64,000 bases of DNA from the NCBI GenBank assembly GCA_027924585.1, contig BSBM01000151.1, positions 15,189,001 to 15,253,000 on the forward strand, given 5' to 3'. This stretch comes from Larix kaempferi. Lineage: Eukaryota > Streptophyta > Pinopsida > Pinales > Pinaceae. The notes under the pieces are model-generated. The model did no database searches, was not told the DNA's origin, and saw only the letters and a program-made list of their open reading frames with translations. Positions 1 through 10,012 of the stretch are shown here, piece by piece (position 1 is the stretch's first letter; each line of letters begins with the position of its first letter). The translations under genes were made by a program, and so were the position numbers.

Positions 1-1310
1 ATTACGATTAATTGAAATAATCTTATAAAAGCCAACAAAGCATGAGATACGCTCTATCTTTTATCTTCTTGTATGCATTAAATGAATGTATAAATGTGAT
101 ATGTATTTTTTGGAATAAAATACAATGTAAAAACATTCAACAAGTAGTTGAAAAATCAAATACCGATACAAGTGACTTTGAATTCATATGGGACAGGTCT
201 CATTGTCACTTGCAAACAAAATTCAAATAATGTAGTGTGATACAATTTTATGAGAAAATGTTAAGTGATGTGTGGTCCAAATACGGAAATATGTACGAAG
301 AATCAAATATATTGCTAATAGATACATCAAAGCTTACTTCTCAATTCCCCGGATACCGGTCAAATTGTATCTTAACAAAGGATTATATAGGACATGAACC
401 TGATACTTGGCTTGTCCAAATTCTATTCCCCCTTTTTAAGACACTTCATCGTATCAAAGAGAAACGCAACTACATTCGAATGTTCAATAGAACATTGAGT
501 TCTTTATAGTAGGTGAAGATATTAATTTTTAGAAATTTGTTAACGCGTACATTGCAATATTTCAATACAAGTTGGACACATTTTTTGATGAATTAATTTG
601 TATGTTTTTAAAACTTTTATAGATAGATGAGAATTAACAATAATATTTAAATACAATTATTAATATTATTTATGATTGCCTTTAGTTTGACATTTTTTTG
701 CATCATACACCACTTAATTTCCCCATTCAAAATATTTTTTTAATTTGCGTTCTTAAATCAAATATTTGTAATTAAAATCATCTCATAAAAGCCAACAAGG
801 CACGCACAAAGTTTTGTAAATGTGTATTCTTAAGTTAATAGTTTATAATTGCAATAATCTCATATAAGCCTGAACAAGGCATGAAATAAATTATTGACTT
901 TTATTTGCGTATATTCATTAATAAGAGGAGTTTATCAATGCAGTATGTAATTTTTGAAATAAAGCCCCATATAATTAAAGTTGCAATTGTTTAAAAACAC
1001 AAAATTTATTGCTAATGAGTGCTAAGTGGTATTAAGGGTAGTACGTGATTGGTCATAAGTGAGTGACATTGAACTATAAGAAATTTGATTTCTCAATTCA
1101 TTTTTTTGTAAGTTTGTATTACTAACTCAATTATGATTAACTGAAATAATCTCTTACAGGCCAACAAAGCACGAGATATGTTCTATCTTTTATCTTCTTA
1201 TATGCATTAAATGAATGTATAAATGTGGTATGTAATTTTTGGAATAAAATACAATATAAAACCATATAATTAATTGATAATGAGTACTAAGTGGACTATT
1301 TAGACTCATT
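1..1310. repeat. AT-rich diverged direct repeat, 3-4 copies
   Basis: Blocks at about 1-135, 765-815, 843-1045 and 1128-1310 share a core that reads like 'gaaataatct', then 'gccaacaaagca', then 'taaatgaatgtataaatg'. The 1-135 and 1128-1260 copies are the closest. The first copy runs straight into the phosphatase-like fragment at 133-509. I do not recognise the family, and the blocks between copies are AT-rich without a gene. This could be an intronic or intergenic repeat, or part of an unrecognised transposon that captured a gene piece. Confidence 0.6.
133..509 (+). pseudogene. FCP1/NIF-like HAD phosphatase domain fragment
   Basis: One reading frame, broken by a single TAA at 228-230, resembles the C-terminal half of plant NLI-interacting-factor/FCP1-homology phosphatases (HAD fold). 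These dephosphorylate Ser/Thr residues in nuclear proteins such as the RNA polymerase II tail. Visible matches are a 'FEFIWDRSHC' segment, then 'NILLIDTSKL', which resembles the family motif around LLIDDS with the second Asp changed to Thr, then a 'NCILTKDYIG' stretch and an ending that is helical in the family. The N-terminal DxDx catalytic motif is not in the window, so only part of the domain is present. The stop, the altered motif and the repeats around it point to a dead gene fragment. An exon of a degraded gene extending upstream of base 1 is also possible. Recognition is by eye. Confidence 0.5.
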
Positions 1311-2639
1311 CGATATGTGCCATAAATAAATTCAAAAGAGCATGGGGTCATATATAAAGTTCAACTAAAAGATTTGAAAAATATGTTTCAACATCTATTT
1401 CTTCGACATTTAAAAATCTTATCATTTTCTTTGTCTTTTGGTGAAAGTAATTCTCGGCCATGATTTCTTAATTCAATTTCTTCACACTTTCATTGTGTAT
1501 GTATAATGTTGCACCTAACAATTATCCCAATTTTGACGAATTTATAGTTATTATTTGGTTTGACATCAATACATTTCTTATAATTTATTTTATTTTAATT
1601 TAATATTGTGATTTCCTTCCAATCATGCTATATTATAATATGTTATTTAACAATAAAAATATTTAATATGATACTTTGTTCACTTCAAATATAGATAGAG
1701 ATCTTCTTGTAATAAAACATGCAATTATGTGTGCAACTTAACTTCATGATTAATCCTACATTTTATATCTTCATGAATATTTTTTCTCACGATTCAACAA
1801 ATTACAGATTTTCATATACTCCTCCTAATTTATGGCATACCGAACTAGTTATAAATGATACAACATTTCATTTTTTATGATTGTATATTAAAAACACTTG
1901 GAGTAAATAAAATTTGTGATCAATAAAAACATTCTTTCTAGGATTAGTTTTTCCAATTTTAATGGAATATTTCTTTAATGCATAATTTTTACAAATTAAA
2001 TGAAATAAATAAAATGTTTACAAAAAAATTCAATGTCATAGAAGTCCTTGTAATAGAATTTTTCTAGATTTAATGAAATAGGTGTTAATTGGTTGATTCT
2101 GCATTATAAATCTGAACATATATTTCCCATGTTAAGTGAAAGTTGGGAAAAATAACACAAAAACAAATAAGTGTTGGTGCTTATTATTGGTGTATTCTAG
2201 TAGCCTAAACACAACAAAAAGATGGCACAAGTTATAAAGAGTCAAGTTCAAAAAAATTGGTGTTTCAAAGACCCATGCAACCTTTGCACCAAATAACCAA
2301 GGACCAAAAGTTTTTAGTTGTGGTGCTTAAGCAACCGGTGGAATAAGATGAATAATGGGACGACGACCCACTCCTACACATGAAGTTTACATAGGCATAA
2401 ATGGGCATAGAGCAACTAGTTTTGAACCCATCCCCCGTAGGGAGGGTACCGAGCAACGCAAAAAGGAGTGGCTTATCGGAAGCCCAGAAGCACCTAAGGC
2501 TGGATCATCTCAGTAGGACTTTTTTATAATTCCAAATAGCTAGGGTTCTTTAGTTTGGTAGCGACATGCCCTGAATCCTATTACTATACACCCACTCATT
2601 AATATTTTTTAAATTCATTATCAAAATTGTAATTTTCTG
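1311..2639. other. AT-rich DNA, no gene recognised
   Basis: This stretch is mostly AT-rich with no convincing reading frame. A patch at about 2245-2545 is less AT-rich and contains a short minus-strand open frame (2265-2456) of no recognised family, so I treat it as chance or as a decayed element. Confidence 0.5.
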
Positions 2640-2936
2640 TTGTCAGTGTGACACAACTAAAAATGACTAACATAAACAACTAATTCACATTAATTGTTGT
2701 TATCTAGTCATATTTATATTCATGTGACTAAATTATTCATTTATGTTAGTCATTTTTATTTTAGTCACTTGTTATCTAGTCATATATTGTATCTGTGACT
2801 AAATTAGTCGTTTATTTTAGTTATTATTAGTTGGCTTATTTAAAATTTCTCAATTTTTGTTGTCTATCCCTTGAAAAACCAGTGGTGACTAACATTTTTA
2901 GTCTCCTAGTCACTTATCTATCATTTTGTACTAGTG
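2640..2936. repeat. possible CACTA-type transposon end
   Basis: On the minus strand this block begins with CACTAGTACAAAATG at 2936, the usual 5'-CACTA terminus of En/Spm elements. Inside it are several short direct and inverted copies of a TAGTCA/TGACTA word, for example around 2704-2720, 2728-2752 and 2772-2800, as expected of a subterminal repeat region. I did not find a matching CACTA at the other end or a 3-bp target duplication, so only one end is proposed. Confidence 0.35.
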
Positions 2937-4618
2937 ATGATGTTACGAGCAAGGAGTTGTGGGAAAAGTGTTACCTTGTGTTTTGACCTATGTGGATGTC
3001 ATACACCCTTCTTGTGGACTTGGTGGACCCTTTGGATTTATGCACCCTCATGTGTTATGCTACCCCTTGGTTTTTATTTTATTCCAGGATTAATTTTATT
3101 TGGAGTTAGAGTTATTCCCTCACCTAGTGCGCCCCTCATGAAAATTTGTAACTCCCACCTTGATGAAGACTCTTCCTCTCCCCTCTAATGCGTCATCTTG
3201 GTAAGTGTAACTCCCATTTTTCTAATTTGGGAATGTAACTCCTCCCTTGTGTCTCCCTCTCTCTCCCCAATTCGAATTGCCCTTGGGAAATGGGATTTGG
3301 GTGGATGGGAGCTTGTCTCTCTTTTTGGTTATGCATTCTCTTGGATCTTGTTTTTTCTATGGTACTAGTGTGATTAGTTTTTTTGGCTCTTGACATGAGT
3401 TTTTCTTGCTTGGCGAGACCTTGTTGAGCCTATTCCCAAGTTAAGTTACTACGGAATTGCCACTATTTTGTCCTGGAATTGACTCTGGATATCCTGGATT
3501 GGAAGTGACGTGGAATCCACTTGCCATTGGATTTGAGGTTGGACTGGTATATTTCTGAATATTTTGTCCTGGAGCCACTGGAATTTCCTTGGAGTGGAAT
3601 TCGAGGAAGAATTTCCATTGGGTTGTGGTTGGATTAATTTCTCCTAAAAACTTTGTTCTGGAATTGCCACTGAAGATCCTGGATTGGAAGTGATGTGGAA
3701 TCCACTTGCCATTGGATTTTGGTGGGACCAATGTTAGATGGTTTTTGTGGTTGAGTGCACTCATTCTTGGGGAATAATGGTTCCGACTTGGGGGTGACCA
3801 TTGCAAAGTGATTTTTGGCTTGCATTGTGTATACGGTTGGGTGGAACGTGGCACTGTCGATTTCGGTTGCGTATTTTGTAAGATAAGTACTTTATTTCAT
3901 GTTTATTTGAATTAATTGGATTTGATTTTATTCTTATATGGATTCACATGAAATGTATGAGAAAATATATGAGCTAATTATGGAAGAAATCTCTCATATT
4001 TTAGTTACATTATGCTACTAGTTTTTGGGGAAAAATAACTAACTAGTTTTTGGTATTTTGTGAGCAAGTGCTTGAGAAATGTTTTTATTTGGAACCTATG
4101 CTACATATATGATAATTGTGCCTCTGATATTTATATTATGTGTACTTGTATTGTGCAATATCTTAGGAATTATTGGAAACACATCTCTACAATGTTTCTA
4201 CCCTCTATTCGAAAACTAGTTCACCGATTGGGTTGTTTTATGTAGTTTCGAGACTTGACATGTGAAATGTTTGAGAAAATGCTTGAGTGAGATAATTGAT
4301 ATTAGATATGATAATTAAACCTGAAATGTATGAATAAATGTGTGTAATAGTTCCTAGATAGTTTTGGAATATTATCACCATCATCATTTGTATTTTCATG
4401 CATTTTGGATGCATGCATGCATACTGCATGCATCGAGTCATCAGTATGGTAGTCTCCCAGCACCTAGTCCTTATTTGTGGGCCACTGGAGCCTTTTTTTT
4501 TTACTCAGTATTATCCCTCCTAGCCACTGATGCTCCCTTCTTTCCATCACTAGAGTACAACTGTGCCCTCTTCCACTAATTTAGGAGATCTATCAGTCAG
4601 TTCCATGACTTGGGGATC
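2937..4618. other. no gene recognised; short direct repeat inside
   Basis: Open frames on both strands have no recognisable domain. A 44-base direct repeat occurs at 3491-3534 and 3676-3719 with one visible mismatch, so the minus-strand frame 3441-3854 carries a repeated peptide and may be a repeat artefact. A cluster of TGCATGCA words lies at about 4408-4433. The last bases, GGATC at 4614-4618, are the proposed target site of the downstream Ty3 element. Confidence 0.45.
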
Positions 4619-5008
4619 TGTGAAGAACCTGCAACAATTAATTAATGAAAATACATGAGATAGCAGAAATAACAGAACTCAAAATCACTTTTATTGATCG
4701 CAAGCCACTTTGAGGGGGAAACCTCGTTTGAGGAAGGTCAATACAAATAACTTCACAGTACCTTCATTGGTCTCAACACAAACTTATATACTAAGTCTAG
4801 GCACCAATACCATGGGTCAATACAAACCATGGACCAATACAAACTATGGATCAACAATTAATACGGGACGACTTACAAAGCATATGCGTCCAAAAACAAT
4901 AATACAAACTATGGATCAACAAATACTATGGGACGACTTATAAAGCATATGCATCCAACAACAATATACTAACAAAGTAAATAGAAGGGTTGACATGGGT
5001 TCCTAACA
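4619..5008 (-). repeat. 3' LTR of the minus-strand Ty3 element
   Basis: This 390-bp LTR pairs with 8732-9134. Both share 'tgtgaagaacctgcaac' at the left edge and 'gacatgggttcctaaca' at the right. Each LTR contains a tandem duplication of about 50 bp built on 'acaaactatggatcaac' and 'gggacgactta', which makes the LTR internally repetitive. The two copies differ by a few short indels and scattered substitutions. Confidence 0.92.
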
Positions 5009-5023
5009 TCCCCTCTCCCTTAG
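5009..5023 (-). other. polypurine tract
   Basis: On the minus strand this reads as a run of A and G (AAGGGAGAGGGGA) ending exactly at the TG of the 3' LTR. Upstream lies a GAGGACAAAGC stretch common just before the PPT in chromovirus-type elements. It would prime plus-strand DNA synthesis. Confidence 0.85.
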
Positions 5024-6076
5024 AAAATGCTTTGTCCTCAAAGCTTTAGATGTGGAAATTGATGTAGAATCTGAAGGAGTGGTTCCCCTATAGCATCCTC
5101 GGGTTTCATTCTAGGCCACTGATGCCTTTTTATTTTCAGTAGGATTGCTTGGAAGGTTGTAGATGAAGAAGAACCATATCAGCTTTGTGAAAAGTGCGCT
5201 CTGAACGGTGTTGATCGGCTTGTTGTTTCAGTTTAATTCTTGCCATGTGAAAATTGTCTTGCAGAATGAGAAGAATCTAATCATGGTTTCGAAGAACCGA
5301 ATCAATTTCCTGAACTAGGGAGCTGCTGAGGGTGTATGGAAGAAGAACTAGCGGTGCCTATCCATAGATTGCTTCATATGGTGTCCTTTTAGACGTGGTA
5401 TTGTACCACTGGATCACTTCTAGGAAATCCATAGAAATAGTTGTCCAAATATGTGTAGGGATGGGCAAGGATTCGAGCAGTCCTGAAAGGAGTGTCCTTT
5501 CACCCTTGTTGACCTGGCAAGTATCATAGTCAACCACCATCTGTTGAATTATCAGTTTTAGTCCCTTCCAAAAGAAGTTACATTGTTCCCGGTCATACGT
5601 TTTGAGGAACCCAGAGTGCCATGCCGATGAAGAAGCATGGAGTTCATAGAAGAGATATCCTTGTTGAACAGATTGCAACCAATTTGGAACAAGCAGAGAA
5701 ATAACTGCAAGAGAAACTGGGTCATCAAATGTGAGAGAAGGAGCATCTTCCACCATATTGTCCTTACCCTTCTTGTAAGTGATCGCATAGTCATAACCCA
5801 TGAGTTGGATAACCATTTCGGGTGTGCTGGGGAGGAGACCCATTGTTCCAGGAAATTTGCTAGACTCTAGAGATTAGTGTTGATGCAGAAATAACTACCT
5901 AATAGGGATGGATGCCACTTTGGTACTACATGAAAAATAGCCATCATTTCCTGTTGAGATGTAGATGCAGCTAAATTCTTACCGAAAAGGTCTCTTAAAG
6001 GCGGCAATCCCACTAGTGCAGCAAAGGAATCTTCATATCTATCAAAGGAAGTAGTGGATACTGTTGATGGGTGCAT
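5024..6076 (-). pseudogene. RNase H scrap and gutted integrase of Ty3 pol
   Basis: Reading leftwards from 6076, the frame gives the linker that normally precedes RT ('YEDSFAALVGLPPLR'). It then jumps at about 5990 straight into the RNase H segment ('NLAASTSQQEMMAIF', 'KWHPSLLGSYF'). The whole RT domain, including the YxDD box, is absent. After a stop near 5867 come the end of RNase H ('YAITYKKGKDNMVEDA') and the integrase zinc-binding region ('HSGFLKTYDR', then 'CNFFWKG', then 'DTCQVNKGE'). At about 5418 another jump goes from 'SMDFLE' to 'WYNTTSKRTPYEAIYG', removing the second Asp and the Glu of the DDE triad. The integrase C-terminal tail continues with stops to the PPT. These look like two internal deletions on top of point decay. 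Confidence 0.85.
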
Positions 6077-6830
6077 CTAAATGGAATGGAGCTGAGTTGA
6101 CACCATGTGAATTCTTCTTAAGGATCTTTTCTAGGCGATGTGAACTGATGATGTGGAGAGACCCTGGTTGTAAGCCCGTAAATTTGTGTTGCGTCCCATT
6201 GACTAAAAACTACATCCAAAGTTCAGCAAAATCCCATAAGATGGGGCCAAGTGTGCATAACCATTGAATGCCCAAAACCACATCACATCTGCCTAAGGAC
6301 AAGGAAAACATGTAAGAGCACAGGTTATAATATTCCAGAGAGATACATACATTGTGACACTTTCCTTTGCAAGGTAAGGTGCCCCCATTGGCAACCATGA
6401 CTTCAAAGTTGGAGCAAGGATGAACAAAACAATCAGCCTGTTTGGCGATCCGGGGGTCAATGAAGTTATGAGTGCTACCAGAATCAATGAGTATTGTAAG
6501 AGGAAGCTTCTTGAAGTAACCCCTGACCTGCATTGTTTGGGGGGTGGTGACGTGGGATAAAGCATGGAGAGATATCTCTGGTTGGTCGTCCTGAGATGGG
6601 GGGTCAATAGGTGGCTCTTGAATGTCAACCTGATCATCCATTGTATCAGAAGCTTCTTCACCAATTTTAGAGGCAGGCAGAGAATCCATATCCAAGATAT
6701 AAAGCTTTTCTTGAACACATCTATGTCCCCGAGTGAATTTCTCATCATAATTATAACAAAGCCATTTTTCTCTACGTTCCTGCATCTCTGTTTCAGACAA
6801 ATGCTTGATAGGAGTTGGTCGAGGAGCTGG
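6077..6830 (-). pseudogene. gag zinc knuckle and retropepsin of Ty3 element
   Basis: This is the C-terminal gag and protease part. A zinc-knuckle-like segment 'CYNYDEKFTRGHRC' has Tyr-Asn-Tyr where a CxxC would put its second Cys, so the knuckle is damaged. It is followed by the aspartic protease with active site 'LIDSGSTHNFI' and the flap/end region 'VVLGIQWLCTLGPILWDF'. Retropepsin would process the polyprotein. The frame stops at 6210, and a decayed tail leads to the linker before the missing RT. Confidence 0.85.
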
Positions 6831-6911
6831 CGGGATGGGAGGTCGTTGAGAACCAATATTTCGGAAGGGGACTGAAGTGGGTTTGGAGTGTTGTTGGGAT
6901 GCAATCTTTTC

Positions 6912-7554
6912 TTATTCCAACTTATTCAACCCCAGGGCTTCCATCATTGTGTTGGGACAAAACATTTTGACCTCAGAGTGGATTTCATCCTTAAGACCAC
7001 TAATAAAACAACTCATGTAGAAGCCTTTAGACAATCCTTCTGTGTGATTGGCTAGTTTCTCAAATTCTGTCTGATACTCTCTCACAGTGCCAATTTGCTG
7101 AAGTTTAGTGAGGGATCTTGTGAAGTCATCAAAAGCACTAGGACCAAATCGTTGCAAAAGGAGCTGGAAAAAATATGGCCAAGTTTGGCTCTTCATGAGC
7201 CTTGATGTACCAACGGTACCATTGAAGAGCTTCTTGTTCCAAATGAAATGATGCAAGTGGAACTTTGGTGACATCAAAAGTATTATGCAGACTGAAATAC
7301 TGTTCTGCATGATAGATCCATCCAGTCGGATCAATACCATTGAAGCGAGGAAAATCAAGCTTCGGACCACAGAAATTGCTCGAAGAAGAGAACCCATTGT
7401 CTACTGAAGACTCAGACTATCGTTTGTTGTTCATGGATGAATGCTCAAGATGGAGGCCGAGAAATTTTTCATCTAGATCCTGGAGTTTGGTTTGGATGGC
7501 TGCAAGTGCTTCCTCCATGGTTTTTGCTCCTACGTGGGTGACAACCATAACCAG

Positions 7555-7586
<32 letters not shown>

Positions 7587-7608
7587 GGGAGTGGGTAGAA
7601 AAACACAA
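6912..7608 (-). pseudogene. Ty3 gag capsid remnant
   Basis: A retrotransposon gag domain is spread over two frames (7417-7608 and 6912-7397), so a frameshift or stop lies near 7400. Typical gag sequence is visible: a coiled-coil-like start ('EEALAAIQTKLQDLDEKF') and 'FYMSCFISGLKDEI' in the later helices. The N terminus includes a run of lysines encoded by the 29-base poly-A (7558-7586 as T on the plus strand), probably an expanded homopolymer rather than a selected feature. Gag would form the virus-like particle in the cytoplasm. Confidence 0.82.
7558..7586. repeat. 29-base poly-T run
   Basis: Uninterrupted T run (A on the element's coding strand) inside the gag start, likely hypervariable and prone to slippage. 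Confidence 0.95.
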
Positions 7609-8715
7609 ACAAAACCTTATTTAGTAAAAGGAAATTTGGATTTGGGAAAACATATGATGGGTGATTGGGGTTTGATTAGGTTTTGGACACTTTCGAATGG
7701 ACAGGGAAGCAGAAAATGAGGATTTTAGAAGCGGGGTGAAAGAATGGGAAAATTTGTCAGAGAGGGACAAATAAGCAGAAATAGGGAATGAACACGGTGG
7801 CAAAATTTGAAGGCAATTGGGTGAAAATTAAGGAAGTTATGGCAAACCCTGAAAATAAACAAATGTGAGATTTCAGGCTTTGGGAAGTGGAATTTGGGAT
7901 AGGGTCCTCAGGAATGAAAGATGCAGAATGAGATTACAAGGGTGTCAGGGAAGTTTCAAGGGAAACAGAGTGAAAACAAGGGAGATATGGCGAAAAAATA
8001 GAATTTATTTATTTTTATTTTTTTCCAGAATGGATCTGCTATGGCATAGAAGGGATCGGAAACAAATGGATTTGCAACGATGCGGAAGTGATCGGCAATA
8101 TATGGATCTGAAATAGCGTCAAATGGATCGATCTGAAACGACTTTCAAAATAGATATGAAACGGCTGGATCTAGAACAGCTTTCAGAATGGATCTAAAAT
8201 GGCTGGATCTGAAACGACTTTTAGAATAGATCTGAAATGGCTAGATCTAGAATGAATTTCAGAATGGATATGAAATGGCTGGATCTGAAACAGCGCGGAA
8301 GTGATCGCAACAGCGCAACTGAAAATAGATGTGGACCCCAAGTATGTTCGACTTCCTAACAGTTCAGGGATTTCACTCAGCCATCAATGATGTCTGATGG
8401 CTTGCGTACTGGGGTAGTACCCCTCACTCCACGGCTCAAGTAAAACTTATAACCGCTTTGCCACAAACAATAGCTCTTGGCTTACCTCACGGGTGTGAAC
8501 TAGTCAATCAGGTAGGGGTTGTTGCCCTTTTCGCTGGAAGCTCCTCTCAATGGGCCAGCTACTTTGGGGTTCCTGTGGTACTCCTCACAATGAGTTTTAG
8601 GGCTTATGCCCAAGTACTTCCCATAGTTAAGAGGATAGGGATTATTCCCAGATCCGAACTTCCAACAGATGCGAAAAAAAAATTGGTAGAAATTCCACCC
8701 AACGAGCCCAAGAAA
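7609..8715 (-). other. leader of the Ty3 element with 38-bp tandem array
   Basis: This lies between the PBS and gag. Its middle contains a 38-bp tandem repeat (8133-8295, four full copies and a partial one), and 8030-8132 holds more degenerate relatives of the same words. The stretch 8330-8715 is noticeably less AT-rich and has an 88-codon plus-strand open frame (8458-8724) with no recognised domain. I treat that frame as untranslated leader read backwards. Confidence 0.6.
8133..8295. repeat. 38-bp minisatellite, 4.3 copies
   Basis: Units start at 8133, 8171, 8209, 8247 and 8285 (partial), each opening with ctgaaac or ctagaa and ending ggctggat or ggctagat. The period is strict; copies differ by several substitutions. 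Confidence 0.93.
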
Positions 8716-8717
8716 GT

Positions 8718-8729
8718 TCTTTGATACTA
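8718..8729 (-). other. primer-binding site, tRNA-iMet-like
   Basis: On the minus strand, TAGTATCAAAGA follows the 5' LTR end after two bases and matches the initiator-Met PBS word TGGTATCAGAGC at 9 of 12 positions. The mismatches fit an old inactive copy. Confidence 0.7.
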
Positions 8730-8731
8730 GA

Positions 8732-9134
8732 TGTGAAGAACCTGCAACAATTAATTAATGAAAATACACGAGATAGCATAAATAACAAAACTCAGAATCG
8801 CTTTTATTGATCCCAGGCCACTTCGAGGGGGAAACCTCCTTTGAGCAAGCTCAATACAGATAAATTCATAGTACCTTCATTGGTCTCAACACAAACTTAT
8901 ATACTAAGTCTAGGCACCGATACCATGGGTCAATACCATGTGTCAATACAAACCATGGGCCAATACAAACTATGGATCAATAATTACTACGGGACGACTT
9001 ACAAAGCATATGCGTCCAACAACAATAATACAAACTATGGATCAACAAATACTATGGGACGACTTACAAAGCATATGCATCCAACAACAATATACTAACA
9101 AAGTAAATAGAAGGGTTGACATGGGTTCCTAACA
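8732..9134 (-). repeat. 5' LTR of the minus-strand Ty3 element
   Basis: 403 bp, paired with 4619-5008. It begins TGTTAGGAACCC at 9134 on the coding strand. A small extra block near 8933-8948 repeats 'accatgggtcaata' words and accounts for much of the length difference between the two LTRs. Confidence 0.92.
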
Positions 9135-9610
9135 AGATCAACTCCTTGATTTGAGGATCGATTGCTCTGTTAATCGATTGTATCTCTTAAATGGACTGCT
9201 ACAGAGGACAGAGTAGCTCTACTTGTCAACTTAAAACTAAACTGCTCCCTCCTTGGAGTCTCCTTCCCTAGAGTTGTGCTCACATGCATCAGTTAGACTC
9301 ATCTAGACTCACATTGACTAATATTTGACTATATGTGGCCACTACCACTAATTGGGTGATGGTTCCAACGCAATCCAAGCCATGCCTTGAGGAGAATTCC
9401 AATCACCTTGGATGATATTGAATTCATTCTATTGTATTGTCATATTTTTTCCAGCTTACAACTGATGAATATATCAACAACAGTTTCTCACATCTTTTGA
9501 GTTTCATGTGTGAATTTTGATCATATTCTATCTCTTCTTCTTTGCAATTCTTTGAGTGAAATTGTGAGGTTTGTTCAAGCTAAAGTGATATCCTCCTGTG
9601 AAATTTCACA
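9135..9610 (+). repeat. probable 3' part of a copia 5' LTR
   Basis: AT-rich DNA ending in TTTCACA directly before a tRNA-iMet PBS at 9611, so this should be the end of an LTR of the copia element to the right. The LTR start was not found; it may lie left of 4619, in which case the Ty3 element inserted into this LTR. No second copy (3' LTR) is in the window. Confidence 0.55.
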
Positions 9611-9622
9611 TGGTATCAAAGC
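9611..9622 (+). other. primer-binding site, tRNA-iMet
   Basis: TGGTATCAAAGC matches the initiator-Met PBS word at 11 of 12 bases and sits just after a CA terminus, with a copia gag-like frame about 400 bp downstream. Confidence 0.75.
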
Positions 9623-10012
9623 TTGTTACAACTTTTCAAGTTGTAGTAGTTGCAACAGATTATTAAGTAGTTTTTTTCAGTAGAGAACCAAAAGATTCTA
9701 GATTTCCACAACAAATCCTAGTGCCATTGCATTGAATTCACTGGAGCAATCCACTGGGGTCTATTCAAGTGTGAAGGATCCAGATCAAAGTTCCCACTGT
9801 CCTAAATTAGTTTTCTTTAGATTCCGCAACAAACCTCCAGCCAAATTTCATTGTTTTTGTAGGTTATTCAAAGTGTTTTTGTAGTTGCAGCAGTTTCCTG
9901 CAGTTGCGACAGTTTCAAAGTTTTCTGCAGTTCCAGTAGTTTCAAAGTTTTCTGCAGTTGCAGTAGTTTTTTGCAGTTACAACAGTAGATTCGGAATCAA
10001 AAAACAACTTAC

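Larger units (their letters stand above)
4619..9134 (-). mobile_element. defective Ty3/gypsy LTR retrotransposon
   Basis: The element is 4,516 bp on the minus strand. Both LTRs begin TG and end CA on the coding strand. A polypurine tract lies against the 3' LTR (5009-5023) and a tRNA-iMet-like PBS against the 5' LTR (8718-8729). Flanks GGATC (4614-4618) and AGATC (9135-9139) look like a 5-bp target duplication with one mismatch. Inside, read right to left, are a repeat-bearing leader, gag, zinc knuckle plus protease, a scrap of RNase H, and an integrase with its middle missing. The RT core and the integrase catalytic core are deleted, so the element cannot be autonomous. Gag, protease and PPT style resemble the Tekay/CRM/Reina group of chromoviruses, though no chromodomain is visible. 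Confidence 0.9.

Noticed and set aside
2430-2530. GC-richer patch that looked like rRNA or organelle DNA
   Set aside because: I could not match it to any conserved rRNA, tRNA or plastid word, so no call is made.
3441-3854. 137-codon minus-strand frame with repeated peptide
   Set aside because: The repeat reflects a 44-base direct DNA repeat; composition and lack of domain do not support a gene.
8458-8724. 88-codon plus-strand frame next to the LTR
   Set aside because: It lies antisense in the leader of a minus-strand retrotransposon, overlaps its PBS and has no recognised domain.
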